Shown piece after piece: positions 26,595 to 34,101 of a DNA stretch of 64,000 bases (position 1 is its first letter; each line of letters opens with the position of its first letter). Location: contig DLHO01000025.1 in NCBI GenBank assembly GCA_002483265.1, forward strand, positions 283,258 through 347,257. Reading direction: 5' to 3'. Below the pieces are notes generated by a model. It was not told the origin of the DNA. It saw only the letters and a list, made by a program, of their open reading frames with translations, and did no database searches. The position numbers and the translations under genes are program-made. This stretch comes from Flavobacteriales bacterium UBA7666 (GTDB lineage Bacteria; Bacteroidota; Bacteroidia; Flavobacteriales_D; Crocinitomicaceae).

Positions 26595-27734
26595 TTAAAC
26601 CAACACCTTTTCATAAATCGCTTCCAATTGCTCAACAGCGAAATCAATTTCTTCTTTTGTTGTATATCTTGAAAAGGAGAATCGTGCATTTGGGCGTGAA
26701 TTATCTGCCTGAATTCCTTCCAGTACATGAGAACCTTTCGTTGCTCCGGAAGAGCATGCAGAACCACCTGAACAAGCAACCCCTTTTAAATCCAATGTAA
26801 ACAAGAGCATTCCGGATTTTTCTGTTGGAGGTAAACACACATTCAGAACAGTGTATAAACTTTTCTCAGGTGCAGTTTCTCCATGGAAAGTGACATCAGG
26901 AAGCGTTGATTTCAGCCGCTCAATCATGTAGGTTTTCAAGCCCTGAACATGCGCTTGATGCTCTTCCAGATGACTGTAAGCCAATTCGATTGCTTTTGCA
27001 AGGCCTACAATTCCGTATACATTTTCTGTTCCTCCGCGTAAACCTCTTTCCTGAGCTCCTCCGTGAATTAAAACATCTGTTTTGATGCGTTTATTTGCAT
27101 ACAAGAATCCGATTCCTTTTGGTCCGTGAAACTTATGTGCTGCGCATGTAATGAAGTCGATACCTAATTCGTTCAGATCAAAGGTGTAATGTCCCATGGT
27201 TTGTACGGTATCCGTATGAAAATAAGCGTTGTATTTTTTGCAAAGTGCGCTCACTTTTTCAATCGGTGTCAATGTTCCGATCTCGTTGTTTGCATGCATT
27301 AAAGAAACCAAAGTTGGTTTTTCATCTTTCAAATACGATTCCAACTCATTCAAATCAATGTTTCCTTTGGAATCAACACTCAACCAAACAGCTTCGATGT
27401 TTTCTCTTGCTGCTAAGTGTTCAATGGTATGACAAACAGCATGGTGTTCAATGGTTGTCGAAATAATGCGTTTTACTCCCAACTGGTAAACGGCAGTATT
27501 CAATGCGATATTATCTGCTTCGGTTCCTCCTGAAGTAAAGATCAATTCATTGGAAGAACAGTTTAATTGCTTTGCAATCGAACGTCTGGAAGTTTCGATC
27601 AATGCTTTGGTCTGTCGGCCATAGAAATGCGTAGAAGAAGGATTTCCAAATTCATTTTGTAAAACAGGAATCATAGCTTCGGCAACTTCTTTCGCAAGAG
27701 GTGTAGTTGCAGCATTGTCTAAATATACTCGCAT
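26595..27734 (-). CDS. Cysteine desulfurase (NifS/IscS family)
   Basis: A PLP enzyme of 379 residues that takes sulfur from cysteine for Fe-S clusters and thio-cofactors. Markers: YLDNAATTPL at the start, HHAVCHT near 98, the PLP lysine in AAHKFHGPKGIGF near 200, and the catalytic cysteine in the loop SGGSACSSGATKGSHV near 325, followed by the RFSFSRYTT C-terminal block. The short SACSSG loop places it in the NifS-like group I. No scaffold or iscU gene is adjacent, so the target may be tRNA thiolation or general sulfur supply. It has its own promoter-like box just upstream. Confidence 0.93.
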   Translation of the reverse strand: MRVYLDNAATTPLAKEVAEAMIPVLQNEFGNPSSTHFYGRQTKALIETSRRSIAKQLNCSSNELIFTSGGTEADNIALNTAVYQLGVKRIISTTIEHHAVCHTIEHLAARENIEAVWLSVDSKGNIDLNELESYLKDEKPTLVSLMHANNEIGTLTPIEKVSALCKKYNAYFHTDTVQTMGHYTFDLNELGIDFITCAAHKFHGPKGIGFLYANKRIKTDVLIHGGAQERGLRGGTENVYGIVGLAKAIELAYSHLEEHQAHVQGLKTYMIERLKSTLPDVTFHGETAPEKSLYTVLNVCLPPTEKSGMLLFTLDLKGVACSGGSACSSGATKGSHVLEGIQADNSRPNARFSFSRYTTKEEIDFAVEQLEAIYEKVLV

Positions 27735-27747
27735 CGACTTTTTTTTA

Positions 27748-27755
27748 CAAATTTA
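27748..27755 (-). promoter_or_regulatory. -7 element for the cysteine desulfurase gene
   Basis: On the minus strand TAAATTTG matches TAnnTTTG exactly and ends 13 bases before the ATG. No clear -33 TTG is present at 17-23 bases. Confidence 0.45.
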
Positions 27756-27778
27756 ATAGATTCAAGAGAAGAAAAGAA

Positions 27779-28288
27779 CTAATCTTTTCCAAGAAGGAAC
27801 CGAAATGTTTCTTTTCCTTGGGGAGCTAAAAGCAGGTTTGATAGGAGTGAGTGAGTTCGTTCCAATCTTTTTTCAGTGGATTTTGCCGTTGCAATGTGAT
27901 TGAGAATGTATCGTTTCATTCCGGGAGTTAGTGCATCGAAACGGTCTTTTGATTCAGGAACCTGGATCCAGTATTCTTTTATTTCTTCTGCAACCGGAAC
28001 GCCGAATTCGGATTCGTCTTTTTCCAATTGAACGATTACGGTGTCTCCCAAAGTCTTTCCAATCTTTTTCAATCGGTCTTTTTGAACCGTGATTAAGCCG
28101 CTTCCTTCACCTAAAGCAAGAATACCGGCCTGCCACTGAACCTTGGAATCGAGTGTAATGATTAAGCGCTGATTGAAGTCTCCCTTTTCTTTTCTGCCGG
28201 GAAGTTGTGCTAAGATATCGGGAGTGATTTCTACAAACCAGTAGTTTAGATAATCCAGTGCTTTGATGTCTGTTTCAAATTCAATCAT
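27779..28288 (-). CDS. OmdA/YdeI-like protein (DUF1905 + OmdA)
   Basis: A 169-residue cytosolic protein. The first ~90 residues form a DUF1905-like beta domain (AGILALGEGSGLITVQKD and GDTVIVQLEKDESEFG). The C-terminal ~70 residues form the helical OmdA-type segment (FDALTPGMKRYILNHIATAK and ERRLERTHSLL-like). Bacterial relatives have been linked to envelope stress or permeability, but no biochemical activity is established. The frame extends 12 codons further upstream; MIEFETDI at 28288 is a more natural start. It sits upstream of the desulfurase gene with a 44-base gap, in the same direction. Confidence 0.75.
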   Translation of the reverse strand: MIEFETDIKALDYLNYWFVEITPDILAQLPGRKEKGDFNQRLIITLDSKVQWQAGILALGEGSGLITVQKDRLKKIGKTLGDTVIVQLEKDESEFGVPVAEEIKEYWIQVPESKDRFDALTPGMKRYILNHIATAKSTEKRLERTHSLLSNLLLAPQGKETFRFLLGKD

Positions 28289-28318
28289 TCGGTATTCTTG
28301 GAAGCATAAAGATAATAA

Positions 28319-28463
28319 AACCACATAGAAACATAGGGCACATAGAAGGTATTACATCTTTCGGGAAGGTCAAAAGACTTTGGTTAATGAGAAGTACAGA
28401 ACACTTCATGAATAATTTAATCTAGCTATGTGTTCTATGTGTTCTATGTGCACTATGTGGTTC
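28319..28463. repeat. Fold-back repeat built of CATAGAA words
   Basis: ACCACATAGAAACATAGG-type sequence at 28319-28349 is mirrored by CTATGTG-TTCTATGTG-rich sequence at 28426-28463, about 75 bases apart. It fills the gap between the OmdA-like gene and the VWA gene. Confidence 0.6.
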
Positions 28464-28470
28464 AAAATAA

Positions 28471-28500
28471 AAAATCCCCCGATGTTACTCAGGGGATTTT
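28471..28500 (-). terminator. Terminator of the VWA-protein gene
   Basis: A 9-bp stem, AAAATCCCC with GGGGATTTT, around a 12-base loop, followed on the minus strand by TTTTTT. It lies 4 bases after the stop of the gene that ends at 28505. Confidence 0.87.
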
Positions 28501-28504
28501 CCTC

Positions 28505-29632
28505 TTATTCAACCGTGAATCCTGTTTTTTGTGCGGTAGCAACTAACGATTCAATGATTGCTGATCCAAGATCTTTTTTCGCATCGGATTCGCTGATCTT
28601 CTTTCTCTCTTCTGCGATATATTCTTCTCGTTTTTTGGAAAGCTCCCCAATTTTATTTTGATATTTGGTTCGATCTGCTTTCTTGTTCTCTATATACTTT
28701 GTTTGTTCTTCTTTGGATTTTCCTTTCAGTTCTGCGGGTAAATCTTCCACACGCATACTGTCCAGATTTATATTTCCCTGTTCAATTCCATCTACCAAAT
28801 CCCAATTGGCGTTTTTGTAATTTGATTTGGATTTAGCTTCAGCGCGTTCGCTCATAACAGCATATCCTTTCGAACTTGCATTTTGATCTTCTTCGGCTTG
28901 TTTGCTTGCGCGATAAACACCAGTTTTTCCGTAACCGATATATGTTTTGTTTAAAGAGTCGTTCGCAGTAATAATCTCTTTGTCATAAGGAGTATCAATG
29001 TGTTTGATCTCCTCATTGGAATTAATATTGAAATACGAACCTTGCGTTTGAAGCGCTCCATCATACCAGAATTCTTTTACTCCCTGATCATAAGGTCCGC
29101 AATAAATGGTATTAACAATAATATCTTTGGTGGCTGCGATCTTGAGAATTTTCTTGTAGTCGATCGGACCCTGGTTGAAAGGTTCATTTCCTGCAATGTA
29201 GATCAAACGCAGGTCATCCGGATTGGCAGACCATTTCAAATCATTGATAGAAGATTCAATTACAGCGGCACAATATTCCGATCCGCCATTGGTTCTAAGT
29301 GAGAATAGTTGTCCGGAAATAGAGTCTAGGTCAGCAATCAGTTCTGTTCGTTTACGAATCCAGTTCGGAGTTTTGATTTCGTCGTTTCCATAATCATACA
29401 AGGCAATTTCCAACTGAGGGGCTTTTCCTTTATCCGACATTTTGGAAGCCATATTGACAATTTTCCAGATAGTGGATTTGGCTTGTTCGATCAAACCTTC
29501 CATACTTCCGGAAGTATCGAATAGAATAGCAATTTGAATTTTACGTGATTCATCGCTTGGATGAACGGGCTGAGCTTGTGAGAAATGAATTCCCGCGATT
29601 AAGCTAACAATTGTAATAAGGATCGATTTCAT
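28505..29632 (-). CDS. Exported von Willebrand factor A domain protein
   Basis: A 375-residue protein with a signal peptide (MKSILITIVSLIAGIHFSQA) and a VWA domain over about 30-220. The MIDAS motif DTSGS is near residue 39 and the second Thr position is in RTNGGSEY near 113; the third position falls in YIAGNEPFNQG near 146. The last ~130 residues are helical and very Lys/Glu rich (about 250-355). It should act in the periplasm or outer membrane, binding a partner through a divalent metal. It is not near an ATPase or MoxR gene, so it is not the usual MoxR-VWA system. Function unknown. Confidence 0.82.
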   Translation of the reverse strand: MKSILITIVSLIAGIHFSQAQPVHPSDESRKIQIAILFDTSGSMEGLIEQAKSTIWKIVNMASKMSDKGKAPQLEIALYDYGNDEIKTPNWIRKRTELIADLDSISGQLFSLRTNGGSEYCAAVIESSINDLKWSANPDDLRLIYIAGNEPFNQGPIDYKKILKIAATKDIIVNTIYCGPYDQGVKEFWYDGALQTQGSYFNINSNEEIKHIDTPYDKEIITANDSLNKTYIGYGKTGVYRASKQAEEDQNASSKGYAVMSERAEAKSKSNYKNANWDLVDGIEQGNINLDSMRVEDLPAELKGKSKEEQTKYIENKKADRTKYQNKIGELSKKREEYIAEERKKISESDAKKDLGSAIIESLVATAQKTGFTVE

Positions 29633-29705
29633 ACTTTGGCGTTTTGAAGGGATACAGCCAAGTTCAAAAAACGTTCAGATAAAGCTTTTTTGATGAATCT
29701 AATTG

Positions 29706-29927
29706 CTATTTTGAGGTGATTTTTTCAGCCAATCTTCGTGCATATGGAATGATGATAAATGCTGCAAGGTATGCTACCGGAAGCATCACACTCCAAGCAT
29801 TCAAGAACTTTAGAAACCAATCTTCTCCTAAGCCGTAGTTTCTCATCAAACCAACAAATGCCATGATCAATGTCATTGGTATTACTACAAAAAGTGTGTT
29901 AATGTATCTGAAATATTTCTTTTTCAT
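29706..29927 (-). CDS. DUF2798 small membrane protein
   Basis: A 73-residue protein with two membrane helices (residues ~8-27 and ~38-60) and a basic C-terminal end (PYARRLAEKITSK). The MKKKYFRYINTLFVVIP start and the FLKFLNAWSVMLPVAY block match the DUF2798 family, whose role is unknown. The frame is open 12 codons further upstream, but MKKKYF is the family-like start. It lies 70 bases beyond the rhodanese-thioredoxin gene and may be the last gene of that cluster. Confidence 0.75.
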   Translation of the reverse strand: MKKKYFRYINTLFVVIPMTLIMAFVGLMRNYGLGEDWFLKFLNAWSVMLPVAYLAAFIIIPYARRLAEKITSK

Positions 29928-29997
29928 TGATTTTGCTCTAAGATGGATACAAATCTGTACCAATCATGGATTGTTTTTTTGATACGTTTAAAGTTCG

Positions 29998-30693
29998 TTA
30001 TAATTGCTTTAACACTTCAGACTTTTCAATGAAGCCCGTGTTTGTCCAGATAAGCTTTTTCTTTTTGTAAATCTGTAATACCGGAATGGCACTAATTTGT
30101 AATTCTTTACAAAGTTCTTGATTTTCATCTGCATTGATTCTGATAACAGTGACCGTTTTTTTCAAATCATTCGCAATTTCATTCAAATAAGGTTCCATTT
30201 TTTTACAAGGGACGCACCACTCTGCATAAAAATCAATGAGGACTAATTTGTCCGAGTTTATAAGCACTTCGAAATCTTGTTTACTCATTCCTTTTGATAC
30301 GACTTCATTCCTTGTCGTTTCTGGAAGATTTTGACTTCGCCATTGCATCAGACCTCCCTCCATTTCATAAACTTCTTTGAAACCTTCTGCTCTCATCTTG
30401 CTAGCTGCTTCGGAACTTCGTCCACCACTTAAACAATAAACAAATACGGGTTTTGACTTGTCCAGAAATCCGATTTGATTCTCAAACTCAGTTCCGTTCC
30501 AATCGTAATTCAGGGCATTTTCAAGATGACCATTTGAAAATTCTGCTGGTGTTCTTACATCAATAATTGGAGCATTAGGAAGTTCTTTCAGTTTTGCTGA
30601 AAATTTGGTAGCAGGAAGTGAATTTGCTATTTGTCCATTAGAACAACTGATCAGGATAAGTGTTAGGAAGGTAATCGATAGGAATTTTTTCAT
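29998..30693 (-). CDS. Rhodanese-thioredoxin fusion lipoprotein
   Basis: A 231-residue envelope protein. The lipobox ILISC near residue 17 predicts lipid anchoring. A rhodanese domain (about 30-120) has DVRTPAEF and the active-site loop CLSGGRS near 88. A thioredoxin domain follows (about 130-231) with EWCVPCKK near 160 and cis-Pro SAIPV. The fusion could pass a persulfide from the rhodanese cysteine to the thioredoxin pair, or reduce it, in the periplasm (inference). A second protein of this design begins beyond 64000. It is downstream of two small rhodaneses and a Cys-rich membrane protein, as part of one sulfur-related cluster. Confidence 0.87.
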   Translation of the reverse strand: MKKFLSITFLTLILISCSNGQIANSLPATKFSAKLKELPNAPIIDVRTPAEFSNGHLENALNYDWNGTEFENQIGFLDKSKPVFVYCLSGGRSSEAASKMRAEGFKEVYEMEGGLMQWRSQNLPETTRNEVVSKGMSKQDFEVLINSDKLVLIDFYAEWCVPCKKMEPYLNEIANDLKKTVTVIRINADENQELCKELQISAIPVLQIYKKKKLIWTNTGFIEKSEVLKQL

Positions 30694-30717
30694 GATGTTC
30701 AAATTAGTTTTTGAAGT

Positions 30718-30942
30718 TTACTTTTGGGTTTCTGATGACTTTTTGGTTTTTACCGCACAACTCCCACCATAGCAATTTCCAGCAGCACAGCCAAATGAAA
30801 ACAAGCCCATGGAGGCAAAGTAACTGCCAAACAAAATCCCGAACCATTGTTGGCTAAGAATTGATTGGATAATAATGATGGTTCCCAAAACAAGAAATAA
30901 GGCTCTTGTAAGTGTCCAATTTTTTAAGATTCGTTCTTTCAT
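30718..30942 (-). CDS. Small Cys-rich membrane protein (DUF2892/YgaP-like)
   Basis: A protein of 74 residues from the ATG giving MKERILKNW, or 97 from an upstream ATG at 31011, which would leave only an 11-base gap. Two membrane helices (RALFLVLGTIIIIQSILS and FGILFGSYFASMGLFSFG) precede a tail with three cysteines (GCAAGNCYGGSC). In YgaP-type proteins a rhodanese domain is fused to two similar helices, and here the rhodaneses are separate neighbours. The cysteines may receive sulfane sulfur or bind a metal. Start choice is uncertain. Confidence 0.65.
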   Translation of the reverse strand: MKERILKNWTLTRALFLVLGTIIIIQSILSQQWFGILFGSYFASMGLFSFGCAAGNCYGGSCAVKTKKSSETQK

Positions 30943-31022
30943 CTGTTTGAAATGCAAGTGAATCAAACCAAACTCAATTCTGTCAGATAAATCGAGCTTG
31001 GTAAAATTCACTTTATGTTAAG

Positions 31023-31343
31023 TTATTGTCGGATTTTAGTTTGTAAACTGTACCAACCACCGCCATTGTGAACTTGCGTGTACCCATTTGATTTTAGAAT
31101 GTTTTTTGCAGAAGCACTTCGCATTCCACTGGCACAACAAGTGATAATGGGTTTGTCTTTGTCTTTAAGCCGGTTCAAATTACTCCCCAGAGAATCCAAA
31201 CTGATGTTCAGAGAGCCATTGATGTGTCCGGCAGCATATTCTCCTTTAGTACGAACGTCCAGAATAATAGCTCCATTTTTCACTAACTCCGCATAATTTA
31301 TTTTTGGGCCCAAGCCCAATAATTGTTTGATTGAGTTCATCAT
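31023..31343 (-). CDS. Small rhodanese-domain protein (copy 2)
   Basis: A single-domain rhodanese of about 106 residues. It shows ILDVRTKGEYAAGHING near residue 25-41 and the active-site loop CCASGMRS near 72, with the double Cys shared with its neighbour. No signal peptide is convincing, so it is probably cytosolic. It transfers or carries sulfane sulfur. Start at MMNSIKQLLG (31343) leaves a 4-base gap to the previous gene, whereas an earlier start would overlap. Part of the rhodanese cluster downstream of the Crp/Fnr gene. Confidence 0.85.
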   Translation of the reverse strand: MMNSIKQLLGLGPKINYAELVKNGAIILDVRTKGEYAAGHINGSLNISLDSLGSNLNRLKDKDKPIITCCASGMRSASAKNILKSNGYTQVHNGGGWYSLQTKIRQ

Positions 31344-31347
31344 CTTT

Positions 31348-31626
31348 TTAACGTGTTTGAAAATAATTGACATCTAACCAAGAGCCACCATTGTAACATT
31401 CGATTCCCTGATGGGATAAAAATTGTGTTGCCTGACCGCTTCTTCCTCCAGAAGCACAACAGAGAATTAAGGGTTGTTTTAAATTCTTTACTTCATCCAA
31501 TCTTTGCTCAATTTCTTGCAAAGGAATATTGATCGAGCTGGCTGCATTTCCACCTCTAAATTCTGCAATGGTTCTTACGTCTACGATTGTACCTTGTCCT
31601 TCTTTGATAATTTGTTCTAAGTTCAT
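31348..31626 (-). CDS. Small rhodanese-domain protein (copy 1)
   Basis: A single-domain rhodanese of 92 residues from MNLEQIIKEGQ. It has IVDVRTIAEFRGGNAASSIN near 15 and the active-site loop CCASGGRSGQA near 61. The ATG at 31626 is preferred over an upstream start, whose extra residues are a Lys/Cys-rich stretch overlapping the promoter region. It is the first gene after the Crp/Fnr regulator and probably the first of the sulfur-transfer operon. A candidate regulator site lies 55-68 bases upstream. Confidence 0.87.
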   Translation of the reverse strand: MNLEQIIKEGQGTIVDVRTIAEFRGGNAASSINIPLQEIEQRLDEVKNLKQPLILCCASGGRSGQATQFLSHQGIECYNGGSWLDVNYFQTR

Positions 31627-31650
31627 TTTGAATTTTTTATTTTGACAATG

Positions 31651-31694
31651 CAAAGTTGCATGCTTCTTTTTTGAGTTACAGTGACTTTTGTTAC
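31651..31694 (-). promoter_or_regulatory. Promoter and candidate Crp/Fnr-type operator of the rhodanese cluster
   Basis: On the minus strand CAACTTTG (31651-31658) resembles TAnnTTTG. Upstream lies the near-palindrome GTGAC-TTTT-GTTAC (31681-31694, written on the plus strand), whose half sites look like those of Crp/Fnr-family regulators. Its centre would be about 43 bases before the expected transcription start, a position typical of activators. A Crp/Fnr gene lies directly upstream. The link is an inference. Confidence 0.45.
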
Positions 31695-31835
31695 AGATGG
31701 TTTTTTTAACCGCATTCAGGTCTGATTCCTTCAAGCGTTGAAGGAACGACTCACTAAATGGTTATAGAGATTAACCGGATAGAAACTCAGAAAGCGTTAA
31801 AATAAAAATCCTAAAAAATAAGAAGGGTGAATTTG

Positions 31836-32456
31836 TTAGATCAGAGAGACTTTGTTTCGACCTAATTTGACCAGACCCTGATCTTCCATGTGTTTGAGGA
31901 GTCTTGAAACCACTACGCGAGCAGTTCCCAATTCGTTGGCCAATTGTTCATGCGTTACGGAAAGTGTATTACTGCTCATGAGTTCACATTTTTTTTGAAG
32001 CAGATTTAAAAGTCGCTCATCCATTTTTTTAAAAGCAACAGCATTGACCACTTCCAATAGTTCTTCAAAGCGTTTGTGATAGAGACGGAATATAAAGTCA
32101 AGCCACTCCGGATAGTCTTTAATTAGTAAACCAACTTTGTCAATTGGGATAAATAGAATTTCCGTATCTTCTTCTGCAATTGCTTTTACTTTACTGGTAT
32201 CTTGATGAATTCCACCTAAAAAAGACATGATACAGCTTTCACCTGGTTTGATGTAATAAAGCAAAATTTCCCTCCCGTCTTCATCTGTTCGCATCACTTT
32301 AATGCTTCCCTTGGTGACAATAGGAATTGCTTTGATATAGGCATTCTCATTGAGGATAGTTTCACCCTCGTCAAATGTTTTAGCAAAACCAATATCGGCA
32401 AGCTTTTCCCGGAGTTCTTTAGAAGATTTGAATTCGGATAGAGTATTTAATTCCAT
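31836..32456 (-). CDS. Crp/Fnr-family transcriptional regulator
   Basis: A 206-residue regulator with a cyclic-nucleotide-binding-type beta-barrel (about 15-120, with IKPGESCIMSF near 70), a dimerisation helix and a C-terminal winged helix (about 155-206, HEQLANELGTARVVVSRLL as recognition region). Only two cysteines are visible, so it lacks a 4Fe-4S-type Fnr cluster. The effector is unknown. It could sense cAMP, haem, NO or a sulfur species. It precedes the rhodanese cluster in the same direction with a 209-base gap containing a near-palindrome, suggesting that it controls that cluster. TAACTTTA lies just before its ATG as a possible -7 box. Confidence 0.9.
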   Translation of the reverse strand: MELNTLSEFKSSKELREKLADIGFAKTFDEGETILNENAYIKAIPIVTKGSIKVMRTDEDGREILLYYIKPGESCIMSFLGGIHQDTSKVKAIAEEDTEILFIPIDKVGLLIKDYPEWLDFIFRLYHKRFEELLEVVNAVAFKKMDERLLNLLQKKCELMSSNTLSVTHEQLANELGTARVVVSRLLKHMEDQGLVKLGRNKVSLI

Positions 32457-32460
32457 GAAG

Positions 32461-32468
32461 TAAAGTTA
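32461..32468 (-). promoter_or_regulatory. Possible -7 element for the Crp/Fnr gene
   Basis: TAACTTTA on the minus strand, 4 bases before the ATG, one base from the TAnnTTTG consensus. It implies a nearly leaderless transcript, as for lpxK. Confidence 0.3.
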
Positions 32469-32497
32469 GTGTTTCTCAAAGAGATAAAATACTTCTT

Positions 32498-33217
32498 TCA
32501 TGGAGTAGGAAGGTAAAGCTTGAAAGTTCCTTTTTGAAAGAAGAAATCGTCGAGATGCCCCATCTTTTGTTTGTCAGAAGTAATCAGATGCATGTGTAAA
32601 TAGGTATCGTGGTGCGTGAATACTGCTTGGTGATCCTTGGAGAAAAAGCCTAAAATGGTTACTTCATCCTGATTAAGGAAATAGTTGGTTTGTCCTTGGT
32701 GAGCGTCTTCCGGAGAACTTACTTTTGATCCTTTGGGAAGATTTACAACATGAATTTTGGCTGTTTCCAGTGTCCCCTTTAATTGAAAGAAAAAGGGATG
32801 AACAGCGTTTTTGGTGATTTTATCAAGGAATGTCTCTAATTGAGCAATTGTTTGAATGCTGTCAGGTAAATCTTGCTCCGACCAGCTGTTGATGGTGGCA
32901 TATCCAAAAAACGGAGCTTTGGCTTGAAACGTTTCTTCAACCTGCATTGTACTGTCTGTCACAACAGTTGATTTGTAAGCTTTACCATCAATTATCAGCA
33001 GTTCTCCCGTCAAATATTCCACGGGTCCAAGTCCAAATAAATGTTGTTTGTTTGAAATCGTATCGAGGTTTATTGTTCCGAAAAGTTGTCCCTTCCACAT
33101 CACATTTTTCATTGCACCAACAATTTGAATGCCTGAATTGGATTGTTGAGAAAAGGAATTTAAAGAACTAATTAGGAAGCTGAATAGACCAATGAAAAAA
33201 ACGTTGAATGTTTTCAT
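32498..33217 (-). CDS. budA: Acetolactate decarboxylase with signal peptide
   Basis: A 239-residue protein. After a signal peptide (MKTFNVFFIGLFSFLISSLN) it matches acetolactate decarboxylase, which turns acetolactate into acetoin. Visible blocks are GLGPVEYLTGELLIIDGKAY near 70 and the zinc-ligand region HHDTYLHMHLI near 205, followed by KMGHLDDF near 224. The three family histidines (HMH and GH) are present. Typical bacterial enzymes are cytosolic and sit with acetolactate synthase. This one is exported and alone. Secreted forms are known in Brevibacillus, so the function may be conserved. Start MKTFNV was chosen over a 5-residue extension because the signal peptide begins there. Confidence 0.85.
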   Translation of the reverse strand: MKTFNVFFIGLFSFLISSLNSFSQQSNSGIQIVGAMKNVMWKGQLFGTINLDTISNKQHLFGLGPVEYLTGELLIIDGKAYKSTVVTDSTMQVEETFQAKAPFFGYATINSWSEQDLPDSIQTIAQLETFLDKITKNAVHPFFFQLKGTLETAKIHVVNLPKGSKVSSPEDAHQGQTNYFLNQDEVTILGFFSKDHQAVFTHHDTYLHMHLITSDKQKMGHLDDFFFQKGTFKLYLPTP

Positions 33218-33246
33218 ATTTGGGTTCCACAATGTATTGGAAGAAC

Positions 33247-33708
33247 TTACTTCTCCAACAATTTTTTTCGTTGAGAGCGTAATTCCGTTAGCAATGGCTC
33301 CAATTGGGAAGCTTCTTTATTGAACTCAATTGTTACGCGTTTTGTTCCGCTGGTAGTTTTAATCTCAATGTATTCCGAACCGCCATCTGCACAATCCGGA
33401 CAGCCGTAGCTTTCTTCCAATGCATTGAATGTATTCCAATCGATTTTGTCCGTAATGTTTTTCCAGTTCGCAGCTGAAATTTCAAAACTTTCTTTCTTCG
33501 GAGGATTATGATCCGCATCCACACTTGATTCGATGTATTCAATCTGTTTTTCCCCGAAAACCACTTCTTTTCTGCAATAACCGCGGCAATGACCAAAGTT
33601 CGTTCCATGCATGACGCTGATGATCTGATCATTAGAAGCTGCCGGTTTGGTAGTGTTGCAACCGAATAGGATGGAAGCCGAAAGTGAAAGGAAAAGAAGC
33701 AATTTCAT
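33247..33708 (-). CDS. Hypothetical lipoprotein with cysteine pairs
   Basis: A 153-residue lipoprotein. The signal peptide ends in LFGC (Cys near 17). The mature part has GHCRGYCRKEVVFG near residue 39-52 and YGCPDCADGG near 101-110, each with a Cys pair, and a beta-rich C-terminal end with SGTKRVTIEFNKEA. It resembles small DUF6438-type proteins in outline, but I am not sure. It sits 29 bases before the acetolactate decarboxylase gene and could share its transcript. Function unknown. Confidence 0.65.
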   Translation of the reverse strand: MKLLLFLSLSASILFGCNTTKPAASNDQIISVMHGTNFGHCRGYCRKEVVFGEKQIEYIESSVDADHNPPKKESFEISAANWKNITDKIDWNTFNALEESYGCPDCADGGSEYIEIKTTSGTKRVTIEFNKEASQLEPLLTELRSQRKKLLEK

Positions 33709-33775
33709 AACTCAATTTTTCGTGAAGGTAGGAAGAATTTTTTCGTGAATTAATTCCTGAAAATACATTTCATAA

Positions 33776-34066
33776 TCATTTAACCTTCGTTATTTTGATC
33801 CAATATTCGTATTGATGAAGCATGAAACAAACAGGCTGGTCATTTGCAGACTCATCGCAGGAACTGAGTCTTTTGAAGGAAGCAGTTATTTCCTGTCCGT
33901 GCTTGTAGTTGCTTATTTTTTCAATATTACAGACCCGGTAATCTTTCCCGTTCATATTTAGATAAACTCCGCTGCAATCGCGTACAACAGTTGCTTTTTT
34001 TTGTTTGGTACAGCCGGTAATAACGACCAAAAGAACCAATAATAGGGTGAAAATGCTCTTTTTCAT
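33776..34066 (-). CDS. Hypothetical small lipoprotein
   Basis: A 96-residue lipoprotein with lipobox VITGC (Cys near residue 19). The mature region has five further cysteines (DCSGVY, YRVCNIEK, SSCDES, PVCFML), hinting at disulfides. A beta-rich fold is likely, given HGQEITASFKRLSSC and YEYWIKITKVK. I do not recognise a family. It is one of several small envelope proteins in this minus-strand stretch. Confidence 0.6.
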   Translation of the reverse strand: MKKSIFTLLLVLLVVITGCTKQKKATVVRDCSGVYLNMNGKDYRVCNIEKISNYKHGQEITASFKRLSSCDESANDQPVCFMLHQYEYWIKITKVK

Positions 34067-34101
34067 GTTTTAAGGTATTGAAAATAAATTCCATATACTA
34101 T

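Noticed and set aside
31627..31734. Upstream extension of the first rhodanese gene
   Set aside because: The extension would cover the promoter and operator candidate, and its residues (Lys/Cys-rich) do not fit a rhodanese start.
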